From Microbulbifer sp. MI-G (GTDB taxonomy: Bacteria > Pseudomonadota > Gammaproteobacteria > Pseudomonadales > Cellvibrionaceae), in NCBI RefSeq assembly GCF_030440425.1, contig NZ_CP098023.1:1105501-1169500 (forward strand): a DNA stretch of 64,000 nt, read 5' to 3'. The stretch's first letter is position 1. Each line of letters opens with the position of its first letter. Below are positions 1-8,532 of this stretch, in pieces. The position numbers were made by a program, and so were the translations under genes. The notes under the pieces are model-generated. The model ran no database searches. It was not told the origin of the DNA and saw nothing but the letters and a program-made list of their open reading frames with translations.

Positions 1-297
1 CGGCATTGCAGTGAAACTATTGGTGAAGAGACATTGCTTAACCCAGGCGGTGCGCAGCCAACACTATTTAAGTTTTCACAAATTGCGTTTACCCTAATTC
101 AACATGCTCTTTGCGGGTATTTCGCCAGGTGATCGCCGTCTGGTGTATTTCGGATTGGTGCACTTTTGTAACAGGGAAGTGGCTGCCCTTGGGGGAGTGA
201 CCGCCGCGGTTAAGAAGATGAATGCAATAACTCTTTGCGAATTGTTCGATTACCGTGAACAACAAAAAGCTGGCGCAAAGCAACTGAAGGATCATCC
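1..297. other. left edge, no gene assigned
   Basis: Two reading frames enter from the left edge and stop at 97 and 132, so one may be the tail of a neighbouring gene, but neither shows a motif I recognise. A 67-codon open frame at 104-307 runs into the start of the Rhs gene but lacks a ribosome binding site and resembles no family. This stretch probably holds the Rhs promoter; no clear -10/-35 pair stands out. Confidence 0.4.
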
Positions 298-3200
298 ATG
301 CAGCTAAGTGTCGAAAACAGGCAGGGCGTTCGTTATATTGTCAAGTCTGGCAGGGACTATCAGATGGATATTCCCTTGAAGGACAGTGCCACCCAACTGC
401 TGTCAATGTTCGATGACTCTGTGATTCAGGAAATTTACGATCACTTCTTTGGCGTGAACGGTATTTCCAGCAATGGACAAAGTGCCAGTATCCAGTCCAG
501 CCAAGCGGGAACAACGCTCCAGCCCTCGCTTTCCGAAGCACCTGGCCACCTCTCCAGCCAGGAACAGAAAATCTACCTGGCTTTGATTCAAAACCGCCTG
601 ATGATCGAGGAAGCCCCGTTTGCGGATGCGGCGCTTGCGGACAAACAGTCCGATCTGACCGCCAGGATTCGCAGGGGCTTACAGCAGATTATTGCCCAGG
701 AACGCGCCGAGGCGGCATTAATCCAGCAACGCCACGAGCAGCGCTCCACCCTGGAAAAGGTGGGGGCTTATATGGATCGCGGTGCCACCGGCGTGGGCAA
801 TGCGGCCTGGGGCCTGGCGGTGTGGAGCAAGGATATTCTGGAGGTGGCGGCACTGGTGAATCCCCTCCGCCAGTCCATCGAATACAGTACCGCCACGGTC
901 AACTATTTCCTGCACGACAAGAGTTTTGAGGAATCGGGCAGGGAGTACCTGTCTGCTGTGCAGCGGGAAGTGGTGGATGTACTGGGCTTCGATCCCTCCA
1001 AGATCACCAGACAACAACTGGAGCTGGCCCTTGACGTGGCCCAGCTGATCTATGCAGAACCGGCTCTAAGGGACACCATTTACCGCTTCGCCAAGGATTA
1101 TGTCAAAGCCCAGCACAGTCTGGAAATCACCGAGATGGCCGGCAGCGGCGCTTTCGAGATTATTCTCACCATCGTATTGGCCGCAGTTACCGGTGGTGCC
1201 GGAGCTGTAATCTCTCTGGTAAAAAATGCCCGTCTGCTGAAAGCCTTCCGCGGTATTGGCGAGCTGATGCTGGACTTCGCCAAACTGAAAAAACAGCGCA
1301 GCCTGCTTGCCAGTAAGCGCGGCGGCAAGGCCAAGGGCAGTGGGGCCAGTTTCTCCGATTTTAATTCTACTGAGGTTGCGGTGCCGTCCAGTGGCAGCGG
1401 CCCGTCTTCGAGTAACCCCGGTTCAGCCAGCAGTGGCTCAAGCGCCAATAAAAGTGGCAACCAAAGCAGTAGCAACCATTCCGACGGAAGCTCCGCCAGC
1501 GCCCAGAACAGCCAGACTGGCAATAGGAGCAATAGCAGCACATCCAACGAGTCGGATAACACCAATAACCCGACCGGGGAAAACCACAACGGCGACAAAA
1601 CCCAGCGCAATGCCAGGGCCCGTGAAGGTGGTGAACCGATCAACTTAAAAACCGGTGAAGAGCGCCTGACCCTGGTGGACGCAGTGCTGGACGGCCCGCT
1701 GCCATTTACCCTGGCGCGCACCTACCGCAGCAGTAACCCCATGGATTTTGGCCTGGGCCACGGCTGGACCCACACCCTGGGCGAACGCCTGGTATTGCGC
1801 CCCGGCAAAGCGGTAGAGCTCCACGATGCCGAAGGCCGGGTGATCAGCCTGCCCGCACCGGGGGGCAGTGGCCGCAGCCACAACGTGGTGGAGCAGCTCA
1901 GCCTCAGCCGCGTCAACGACAAGCACTGGATTATCGCTCCCTACGGCGCCCCTAACGGAGTACAGAAACACTTCAAGGCCACCGGTGATAAAGGTGCCCT
2001 CAAGCTTGCGGAAATCCGCGATGGCTACGGCAACTTCTACCTGCTCCATTATATCGGCGAACGCCTGATCTGCATCGAGAGCAGTCTTGGCGAAGCCCTG
2101 CATATCAGCCCGCCCGCAGGAAAGTCCAACAGCCAGCGTATTGGCGAGCTGAAAAAAGAAACCCGCGACGGCCGTATTAAAGTACTCGCGCATTATGAGT
2201 ACAGCGATGAAGGCGACTTGATCAAAGCCACCGACGCCGATGGTTACAGTGAGCAGTACCAATACCATCAGCACGTCATTAAGCAGCGCACCCTGAAAAC
2301 CGGCTACCGCTTCCACTTTGAATGGGATGCCGAAGGTCCTTCTGCCCGCTGTGTGCGCCAGTGGGGCGACCCGATCGATGGGCAGGATACGTACAATTAC
2401 CAGTTTGCCTGGGATGATGACGGCAAAGGCGTTACCGTCACCGACACCCGTGGTGGTAAAGAACGCTATCGCTTTAACGAGCGCGCCCTGCCCATCTACC
2501 ACCGCGACCCGGAAGGGGCCGAGACGCTCTATAGCTACAACGACCTGGGTCAGGTCACCAGGGTACAGTTGCCCAGCGACGATGGCAGCCTGCGTGAGGA
2601 AATTTACCAATACGATGACCAGGGCCGCCTGGTACAAAAGATCGATGCCGCCGGCAATAGCCACCGTATCGAATACAATGGCGAAGGCCTGCCCGCAAAA
2701 GTCACCGATCCCGCCGGTAATAGCTGGCAACGGGAATACAACCACAATGGCCAGATCGTTGCCAGCAAAGACCCTCTCGGCAACAGCACCCGGTACGGCT
2801 ACAACCCCGTTGGCCTGATCGGCAGTGTTACCGATCCTTTGGGCAATACCACCCGTTACCTGTGGAGCCCCGAAGGCAATCTCGCCGCAGTCAAAGACCC
2901 CATGGGCCGTGCCCAACACTACCGCTACGACGGCGCCCGCCGCCTGGAAGCAGTGCAACACGCCCCCGGCCAGGTTACCCGCTATGAATACGACGCCCAG
3001 GATCGTATCCATGCAGTGACCACCCCGGACGGTGCCCGCACGCAATACAGCTACAACCCGCAGGGGTTACTTGCCGAGGTGACCGACTCAGCAGGCCACA
3101 GTACCTGCTACGCCTACGACGGCCTCAGCCAGGTTAAGACCCGCACCAACCCGGATGGCAGCCGCCTGGAATATCACTATGACGGCGAGCGCAACTTAAT

Positions 3201-5259
3201 CGGCCTCACCAATGAAAACGGCGAGCGCTACCAGCTTAAATACGACCTCAACGAACGCCTGATTGAGGAAGTGGGCTTCGATGGCCGCGTGACCCGCTAC
3301 GCCTACAATCGCGCCGGCCACCTGCTCAGCTCCAGAGCCGTAACCGACACAGACAGCGGCAAAGGTACCGACACCATCTTCGAACGCGACCCCTTTGGCC
3401 GCTTATTGGAAGAGACCACCCCGGATGGCATAACCAGCTTCCGCTACAACCGCAGCGGACAACTCATCAAAGCGGAAAATGCCCACCGTAAATTGCGCTG
3501 GGAATACGACGCCAGTGGCCGCGTGACCGCCGACTGGCAGGGCAAAGACAAACTGAGCCACCAGTACGATGCCGCCGGCAACCGTATCGCCACAACCCTG
3601 CCCGATGGTGAAGTGCTTAACTTCGCCTTCAACCCCGCTGGCCAGTTCCAAAGCCTGCACCGCCGCCCCTTGGGCAGCGATACGGATCAGCTGATCACCA
3701 GTATCAGCCACGACGAACAGGGCAGGGAAAGCCAGCGCCAGCACGGCAATGGACTCGAAAGCCAACGGGACTACGATCCACAAGGTCGCCTGCAAAAATT
3801 GCGACTGGGTAAAACCCGCAGTGCAAGCCAGGGCCCGGTGTCTGACCCCACCCAGGGCACAACCCCAATCCTGGAGCGCAGTTACCAGTACAACAAAGCC
3901 GGCCAGATCGCCAAAATCGAAGACAGCCTGCGCGGCACCCGCAGCTATCATTACGACGCCCTGGATCGCCTGACCCAGGTAGATGGCCCCAACCCCGAAT
4001 ATTTTGTGCACGACCCCGCACACAATATTCTTGCCGCCGCGGGCTCCGGAGAGGAAGTCAAACAGCAGGCCAGCGCCACCGAAGTCAAGGGCAACCGTTT
4101 AGCCTTTCGCGGTGACACCCACTACCGCTACGATATGCACGGCAACCGCATCGCCGAACTGCGCGGCAAAGGGCAAAAACTGCAAACCCGTTATTACTAC
4201 AACAGCCGCCAGCAACTGGTGCGGGTGGAAAAGCTCAAGGTAGAGAAGGGCACCGAGCAGTTCCAGCAGGTGATCCACTACCAATACGATCCCCTGGGCC
4301 GCCGTATTGGCAAGGCGGACCATGGCGAGCAAACCCGCTTCCTCTGGGATGGCGATACCCTGCTGTGGGAAATCAAAACCGATACGCAAACCCGGCAGGA
4401 ACTCAATACCCGCACCTACTATTTTGAGCCCGGCACTTTCAAGCCTGTGGCCTTAAAGGAAGACAACCAGCTATATCACTACCATCTGGATCACCTGGGC
4501 ACCCCGGATACCCTCACTAACCAAGAAGGGGAAGTGGTCTGGAGTGTTGCCTATAAGAGCTATGGCAATATTGCCCTGGCCCATGAAAACCGGATGGAGC
4601 AGCCTATTCGCTTCCAGGGGCAATATTTGGATGAAGAGACCGGGCTGCATTACAATCGGTTCAGGTACTATGATCCGCAGGTGGGGGAGTTTACCCAACA
4701 GGACCCGATTGGGTTGTTGGGTGGGGTTAATAATTATCAGTATGCGCCGAATCCCATTGCTTGGGTTGATCCGTTTGGGTTGAAATCTAAAGACTGTCCT
4801 GATGTTCTAAACAAAGTTAGTCCAAGTGCTCAAGTATTACAGGCCCGGCAACGGCAGGTTTTAATGCTTGAAGAAAATGTTGGATTTAATATCAGTCCAA
4901 CGGCGTGGGACAATTATCCGACTATTGGTAGAAATGGAACATTCATTTCTGATAGACAAGGGATTACTGACATAATCGGCGATTTTTCTGGGCAATCACA
5001 GTTGACTCTTGATAAGGCTAAAGTTCTTCAGCTTGAAGAAGCATTTGGCCTCGAAAGAGGGGCGCTACAAGAAGGATTTAAGATTAGACAAGTCGATAAT
5101 GTTGTTGATCGTATGACCAGAAGCCCGATGGAAGGAAACCAATATTTCTTGGGGCCTGGTAATCATTTGCCAGGTGGAGCGCCAGAAATGGTGATCGATT
5201 CTATACCGACTGTAGATACCAACGGTGTGACAACCTTGTTGGAGGTGTTAGTCAAATGA
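298..5259 (+). CDS. Rhs-family polymorphic toxin with C-terminal toxin cassette
   Basis: This 1653-residue Rhs protein is predicted to form a beta-cocoon shell that encloses and delivers a variable C-terminal toxin. The ATG follows a good ribosome binding site (GAAGGA). Residues 1-280 are helical and have no PAAR motif. A hydrophobic Gly/Ala-rich segment lies near 283-306 and a Ser/Asn-rich linker near 360-435. A DUF6531-type start (PINLKTGEERL) lies near 443, followed by many YD repeats. The conserved core (HLDHLGTPDTLT to WVDPFGL) spans about 1390-1495. The last ~158 residues are the toxin region. It contains TAWDNYPTIGRNGTF and GNHLPGGAPEMVI, which recalls polymorphic toxin type 46 from memory; I cannot confirm that. 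Base use becomes visibly AT-richer from about 4640, the usual sign of an exchanged tip. Delivery is probably by type VI secretion, but no VgrG or T6SS gene is in the window. Confidence 0.93.
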   Translation: MQLSVENRQGVRYIVKSGRDYQMDIPLKDSATQLLSMFDDSVIQEIYDHFFGVNGISSNGQSASIQSSQAGTTLQPSLSEAPGHLSSQEQKIYLALIQNRLMIEEAPFADAALADKQSDLTARIRRGLQQIIAQERAEAALIQQRHEQRSTLEKVGAYMDRGATGVGNAAWGLAVWSKDILEVAALVNPLRQSIEYSTATVNYFLHDKSFEESGREYLSAVQREVVDVLGFDPSKITRQQLELALDVAQLIYAEPALRDTIYRFAKDYVKAQHSLEITEMAGSGAFEIILTIVLAAVTGGAGAVISLVKNARLLKAFRGIGELMLDFAKLKKQRSLLASKRGGKAKGSGASFSDFNSTEVAVPSSGSGPSSSNPGSASSGSSANKSGNQSSSNHSDGSSASAQNSQTGNRSNSSTSNESDNTNNPTGENHNGDKTQRNARAREGGEPINLKTGEERLTLVDAVLDGPLPFTLARTYRSSNPMDFGLGHGWTHTLGERLVLRPGKAVELHDAEGRVISLPAPGGSGRSHNVVEQLSLSRVNDKHWIIAPYGAPNGVQKHFKATGDKGALKLAEIRDGYGNFYLLHYIGERLICIESSLGEALHISPPAGKSNSQRIGELKKETRDGRIKVLAHYEYSDEGDLIKATDADGYSEQYQYHQHVIKQRTLKTGYRFHFEWDAEGPSARCVRQWGDPIDGQDTYNYQFAWDDDGKGVTVTDTRGGKERYRFNERALPIYHRDPEGAETLYSYNDLGQVTRVQLPSDDGSLREEIYQYDDQGRLVQKIDAAGNSHRIEYNGEGLPAKVTDPAGNSWQREYNHNGQIVASKDPLGNSTRYGYNPVGLIGSVTDPLGNTTRYLWSPEGNLAAVKDPMGRAQHYRYDGARRLEAVQHAPGQVTRYEYDAQDRIHAVTTPDGARTQYSYNPQGLLAEVTDSAGHSTCYAYDGLSQVKTRTNPDGSRLEYHYDGERNLIGLTNENGERYQLKYDLNERLIEEVGFDGRVTRYAYNRAGHLLSSRAVTDTDSGKGTDTIFERDPFGRLLEETTPDGITSFRYNRSGQLIKAENAHRKLRWEYDASGRVTADWQGKDKLSHQYDAAGNRIATTLPDGEVLNFAFNPAGQFQSLHRRPLGSDTDQLITSISHDEQGRESQRQHGNGLESQRDYDPQGRLQKLRLGKTRSASQGPVSDPTQGTTPILERSYQYNKAGQIAKIEDSLRGTRSYHYDALDRLTQVDGPNPEYFVHDPAHNILAAAGSGEEVKQQASATEVKGNRLAFRGDTHYRYDMHGNRIAELRGKGQKLQTRYYYNSRQQLVRVEKLKVEKGTEQFQQVIHYQYDPLGRRIGKADHGEQTRFLWDGDTLLWEIKTDTQTRQELNTRTYYFEPGTFKPVALKEDNQLYHYHLDHLGTPDTLTNQEGEVVWSVAYKSYGNIALAHENRMEQPIRFQGQYLDEETGLHYNRFRYYDPQVGEFTQQDPIGLLGGVNNYQYAPNPIAWVDPFGLKSKDCPDVLNKVSPSAQVLQARQRQVLMLEENVGFNISPTAWDNYPTIGRNGTFISDRQGITDIIGDFSGQSQLTLDKAKVLQLEEAFGLERGALQEGFKIRQVDNVVDRMTRSPMEGNQYFLGPGNHLPGGAPEMVIDSIPTVDTNGVTTLLEVLVK

Positions 5260-5588
5260 GCGAAGAATTAGTCAAAGCATTCGTAACCAAAGCAGACGGC
5301 AAGGTTGTTCGTGTAAAGTCGGTAGACAGTTCGTTTCAAAACGAGCTGTCTAATTTGGGATTCGTATATGACTCGGACTTATCGGAATACATTTTTTCTG
5401 TATCAGGAAATCTAGAAAAAGCGGAACTATTTGATAAGTTAAGAACTCTGGAAGTGAGTTTTTCTAGTGGTAAAGAATGGTGTCCAGCGGAAGTTTTTGA
5501 ATATCTGAGGGAGGCTGGATTGTTAAGCGGCAGCTTTACAAAGATTAGTTGGAGTGGTCCTGGAGATTATCATCTGACGGTTGATTAG
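5256..5588 (+). CDS. probable immunity protein for the Rhs toxin tip
   Basis: This 110-residue, acidic, soluble protein has no signal peptide. Its ATG overlaps the Rhs stop codon (ATGA), so translation is coupled. That position, directly after a polymorphic toxin, is where cognate immunity genes sit. Its AT-rich base use matches the toxin tip rather than the GC-rich Rhs core, which suggests that toxin end and immunity gene arrived together. I recognise no named immunity family. It should bind and block the cytoplasmic form of the toxin and protect against kin cells. Function is inferred from context only. Confidence 0.75.
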   Translation: MSEELVKAFVTKADGKVVRVKSVDSSFQNELSNLGFVYDSDLSEYIFSVSGNLEKAELFDKLRTLEVSFSSGKEWCPAEVFEYLREAGLLSGSFTKISWSGPGDYHLTVD

Positions 5589-5965
5589 TTGTTCCAAACA
5601 GTATAGCTCCTGTAATTACTGGTGGTAAATCATCCGTACTTAAAACTAATCTTGCCGAAAGTTTTGGGCTACCACGTTCAACAGTGTTTCCCAATCATCA
5701 TGCTCACCATTTAATTCCCCCTGCCGTTGGTAAAAATCATCCTGTATTTAAAAAAATAGGTATCGATTTGGATGATGAAGAAAATGGCATTTTGTTGTCT
5801 GCAACGAAAGGAGAACGTGTTTCTGCTTTATCGAAACATGTTGGTAGTCATAATGAGTTTATTTCTTTTGTTACTGATAAGTTGGATTCTTTAAATATTG
5901 GTGCACACTGGGTCAGCGCTTTTATCATTATTGCTGCTGAATCATCGTTTCTAACATCTCACTGA
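5585..5965 (+). pseudogene. orphan Rhs toxin tail, AHH nuclease type
   Basis: An open frame starts right after an in-frame stop at 5582 and ends at 5965. It lacks a proper start; the first candidate is a GTG at 5684 without a ribosome binding site, inside the recognisable domain. It reads HHAHHLIPPAVGKNHP, then GIDLDDEENGILL, and later HVGSHNEF. This is the pattern of the AHH family of HNH/Endonuclease VII toxins (catalytic AHH, then NGI and a later GSH). The frame upstream (ITGGKSSVLKTNL) also looks like the lead-in of such a tip. It is best read as a displaced older C-terminal cassette left behind when a new tip and immunity gene were inserted. It could be restored by recombination with the Rhs core. 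About 126 codons; probably silent now. Confidence 0.75.
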
Positions 5966-6529
5966 TAAACTTCTGTTTAGAGCGAGACAGCTTGTGAACT
6001 TGATCTAATTGAAAAATCGTTACGATGCTATTTGCGGGTGTGAGGCTGTTGATTAAGATGTTATCTCTAAAATTGAAGTGGAATTAGATTTTAAAGGAAC
6101 ATCTCTTTTTTATTCAGGAGGATTTCTAGGGTCTGCTCACACTAATTGAAGTATCGATAATTAGAGCAAAGTGAATAAAAAAACGTGAAAACGACATCCA
6201 GTTGATCGAAGCGAGAAAGACCCTATACAGTACACTTTGCTTGGCCCAACGATTTGCCCGCATGTAGACGCTGTGCCAACGGCCGAATTTCTTCGGCAGG
6301 GCTCACCATTTGTAGCCATTTGAGGAGTGGGTTGCTGATACCCTGGCGCAAGGCACACGTTTTCACTAGGTAGGAAAATTAAACTTGGTGTCGCCTAAAG
6401 CTTCATCTCGATTGAATTCTTGACAAAAAGCGATTAGGGTAGGCCTGCTGTCATAGTACCCAGCCGCTTAGCTGGCACCAGTAAAGAATAATAAATAGAT
6501 AAAAAAATACCCAAACGATCATCGTTCAG
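5966..6529. other. decayed coding debris downstream of the orphan toxin
   Basis: No intact gene is visible. The frame 6015-6149 (+) reads like a protein end (VELDFKGTSLFYSGGF) but carries an internal stop; it could be the ruined immunity partner of the AHH toxin. Around 6180-6366 a stop-broken frame (EARKTLYSTLCLAQRFARM) vaguely resembles transposase C-termini of the ISL3 type, which I cannot support further. A TTGACA-like hexamer near 6420 has no convincing -10 partner. A short inverted repeat (CCAGC/GCTGG) lies near 6460-6477. Confidence 0.3.
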
Positions 6530-6563
6530 CCCGCGAGGCGCCCTGTAAGGCAGCACTCGCGGG
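6530..6563 (+). other. hairpin CCCGCGAG/CTCGCGGG
   Basis: Perfect 8-bp inverted repeat (6530-6537 and 6556-6563) with an 18-base loop. It lies upstream of the mini-ORF and small genes. The downstream side is A-rich rather than T-rich, so it is not a standard terminator on the plus strand. It could be a leader RNA stem or a protein binding site. Confidence 0.5.
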
Positions 6564-6611
6564 AAAACCCTAACCACAACAAATTTTCAACACACAAAGA
6601 AGGACCGCATC

Positions 6612-6623
6612 ATGGCCGCGTAA
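6612..6623 (+). other. three-codon leader ORF (Met-Ala-Ala-stop)
   Basis: An AGAAGGA ribosome binding site lies just upstream of ATG GCC GCG TAA. Such a short frame with a good ribosome binding site, followed by hairpins, may be a regulatory leader or a gene truncated by a stop. This is inference from layout only. Confidence 0.3.
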
Positions 6624-6641
6624 GTCAGGCGTAAGCGCCAG

Positions 6642-6666
6642 CCCCCGGTGCTAGAGACACCAGGGG
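6642..6666 (+). other. hairpin with CCCCGGTG arm
   Basis: CCCC-GGTG pairs with CACC-A-GGGG around a short loop, with one unpaired A. A second overlapping stem (GGGG/CCCC) lies just downstream to about 6679. Together they could switch between alternative structures ahead of the small ORFs. Confidence 0.4.
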
Positions 6667-6680
6667 ATGGCTAACCCCAA

Positions 6681-6695
6681 TAGATAAACTATCTA
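6681..6695. promoter_or_regulatory. operator-like palindrome TAGATA-AAC-TATCTA
   Basis: Perfect 6-bp inverted repeat with a 3-base spacer, 15 bases before a TTG that opens the next small frame. This symmetry suits a dimeric repressor site, though it is also close to a simple RNA stem. No regulator gene is adjacent. Confidence 0.35.
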
Positions 6696-6710
6696 TCTAG
6701 CGAGGCTGTC

Positions 6711-7094
6711 TTGAATGATACGCCATACACTCGTTCGTCTTCAATAAAGGTCTCCCTGAAGGCGCGTTTTCCGAGTCACTCCTGCCCCCGGCGGCGGAGT
6801 GTGCTGTGGCGTTGCGTGATGATTGGTGTGGTCTTTTACTTCAGCCGCGCACCGCCTGTCTGGCTGCGCACCCTGCACATTGCACTTTGCTTTTTTCACT
6901 CAAGGATCACGCCTGAGGCGGGAGAAACCGCACAAAGCATTGCGCCTTTCCGCTACAGGCGACATAAGGAGCCTATTCAAGATGCCTATATTACCCTGTC
7001 GATTATTTCAGCCAGTGGAGCTGGGGGATTATTTTACCTTCACACTGGTCGCCATCAAAGAGAACGCCGTAGACCTGCATATTGCGCCCGGTAG
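6711..7094 (+). CDS. small hypothetical protein, TTG start, overlapping frame
   Basis: A 127-codon frame starting TTG-AAT-GAT. The first ~85 residues are basic, then hydrophobic and aromatic (VMIGVVFYF, TLHIALCFFHSR). The last third overlaps the better-supported 89-residue gene in another frame. There is no strong ribosome binding site. It could be a short toxic or host-inhibitory peptide of the kind found in phage satellites, or a chance frame. I recognise no family. Confidence 0.3.
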   Translation: MNDTPYTRSSSIKVSLKARFPSHSCPRRRSVLWRCVMIGVVFYFSRAPPVWLRTLHIALCFFHSRITPEAGETAQSIAPFRYRRHKEPIQDAYITLSIISASGAGGLFYLHTGRHQRERRRPAYCAR

Positions 7095-7251
7095 GGGCAA
7101 CCAAGTGATGCGCGCCGTGCACCTCCTGCAATGGTTGGACGAAGTCTACCCACTGGACAAAGCCTGTGCGCTGGAGGAGGGGCCAATCGAAAAGCCCCCG
7201 GCCATAATCAGGCCATTCAAAAGGCAACCCGATAAAAAGACGGAGCGCTGA
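6982..7251 (+). CDS. small hypothetical protein (89 aa), possible beta-barrel fold
   Basis: An AAGGAG ribosome binding site sits 10 bases before the ATG, which supports this internal start over the longer open frame from 6823. The sequence has a beta-rich N-terminus (DYFTFTLVAIKENAVDLHIAP), a helix with HLLQWLDEVYP, and a charged tail rich in Lys/Arg. The beginning loosely recalls CsrA-like small beta proteins, but no diagnostic residues settle it. Hairpins flank it on both sides, and the whole unit (6530-7401) looks like a remnant or passenger of a mobile element. Confidence 0.5.
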   Translation: MPILPCRLFQPVELGDYFTFTLVAIKENAVDLHIAPGRGNQVMRAVHLLQWLDEVYPLDKACALEEGPIEKPPAIIRPFKRQPDKKTER

Positions 7252-7303
7252 AAGGGAGTACGGGCGCCACGAAGGTCCGTGAAGCCCCAAACCGCACCAC
7301 AAA

Positions 7304-7401
7304 CGCTTACCTTCTCGTGTGCGGGTACTGCGGGGAGGTAAGCGTCGTTAGGGGGCTAACGCAGTAGCCTTGCATGCCGCCGCGGGTGTCTTTACAGGCG
7401 G
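7304..7401 (+). other. cluster of three hairpins after the small gene
   Basis: CGCTTACC (7304-7311) pairs with GGTAAGCG (7337-7344), CGTTAG (7346-7351) with CTAACG (7356-7361), and CCGCC (7377-7381) with GGCGG (7397-7401). None is followed by a T-run, so they do not look like ordinary terminators. Tandem stems of this kind occur in structured RNAs and in replication or transfer origins of small elements. Which applies here cannot be told from sequence. Confidence 0.5.
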
Positions 7402-8048
7402 TGCTCTCTCAACTGTGCCGGCTAGGTGTGTCAAAAGGCAAGATACCTTGACGATACGCCGCTCTAAATCCTGCTACCGATTGCCAGGCAATAGAACCAG
7501 AGCTGGGCAGCAATGTTGATTACCGAGGTTGTTATTGTTGCAGGAAATCTGTTTTCTCCCTGAAAATCAATCAATACAGGAGATTACAAGCAATGGTCGG
7601 TTTGGGATACTGGTCATAACAATCACTGTATCAATACTCGTATTACCGGGCAATAGGATGGATCTTTATAAAAAATCCCTGTTTTCCTGAATAGCCCAGT
7701 CCGTATAAGTCATTTATTCATGCTTATTTTGTAGAGACGCAATAAAGCCTGATTTTTATACATAACCCCGTATGTAAGTGAGTTAAATGCTACAAGGTCG
7801 CCACGCGCAGCATTCACTGGTTATCCTGGATTTGTCCCTTTCGGGATTTTCTGAATTTCTCATTCTATTTATACGTAATTCAATGCCGGTCAGGTGTAAA
7901 CAAGGTTGGCATTTGGCTGCTTTTTGCAGAACCGATCGCCTAAAAAGGTCTGTAATTGCGCCACGGGATCCTGGCTGTCCTGCTGCTGGCAGCTTTGGCC
8001 AGGTCGTGCTGAATAAATTCAGGTTATTGAGTTACCCATGGAACAGGG
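7402..8048. other. gap without supported gene
   Basis: Mixed-composition DNA. A ribosome-binding-site-like AGGAGA near 7580 precedes ATGGTCGGTTTGGG, but that frame stops after eight codons. The 118-codon frame beginning at 7787 overlaps the next small gene, has poor start context and no recognisable content. Nothing else stands out. Confidence 0.4.
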
Positions 8049-8297
8049 ATGGTATTGAGGCTGTTTGCGGTTGCGCCTCGATTTACAATCAGTCAAAGCA
8101 TCCCCTTATGCGTATTGATCGGGATTGTGTTGTTTGTACTTAGGCTTTACAGCGTTTATTTGTCAATCCAGGGTGGGCTGCAACGATTTACTCAAGGGAG
8201 TGTATATGGTGTTCTGCTGGTTGCAGCTTGGCAGGTGTTAACCAGAAATAGAAAAAGCCTGGTGAAGCAATATGAACAAATGCATCTAATGGATTAA
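8049..8297 (+). CDS. small membrane protein, unknown
   Basis: This 82-residue frame has two hydrophobic stretches (LCVLIGIVLFVL and VYGVLLVAAWQVL) and a charged C-terminus (NRKSLVKQYEQ), consistent with a small two-helix inner-membrane protein. The ribosome binding site is weak, so start and even expression are uncertain. No family recognised, and there is no operon partner within 200 bases. Confidence 0.4.
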   Translation: MVLRLFAVAPRFTISQSIPLCVLIGIVLFVLRLYSVYLSIQGGLQRFTQGSVYGVLLVAAWQVLTRNRKSLVKQYEQMHLMD

Positions 8298-8532
8298 TTT
8301 CCACTCCAATCTAATACAATCGCTCATGCGGGTGCTCAGTAATAGACGCAAATTTTTATGGTACAGTATCCATCATTCAGTTACAGTTTCCACTGATTAA
8401 TAAATGCAGTATTCACTGGATAATTTATCAAAAACTGAGTCACGGAACAATGGAAAGACAAGTTATGGAGGATGCTTCGTAACCGCCATTGAAAGGACAA
8501 TAAACAACTGGCTAAAAAACAAGGAGTGTTAC

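Noticed and set aside
1645..3045. 466-codon minus-strand frame inside the first Rhs gene
   Set aside because: Antisense shadow of repetitive GC-rich YD repeats; no ribosome binding site, no family.
6180..6366. Possible ISL3-type transposase scrap
   Set aside because: Only a few residues fit and stops interrupt; too weak to list as an element.
7787..8143. 118-codon frame before the small membrane protein
   Set aside because: Poor start context and overlap with a better-looking frame.
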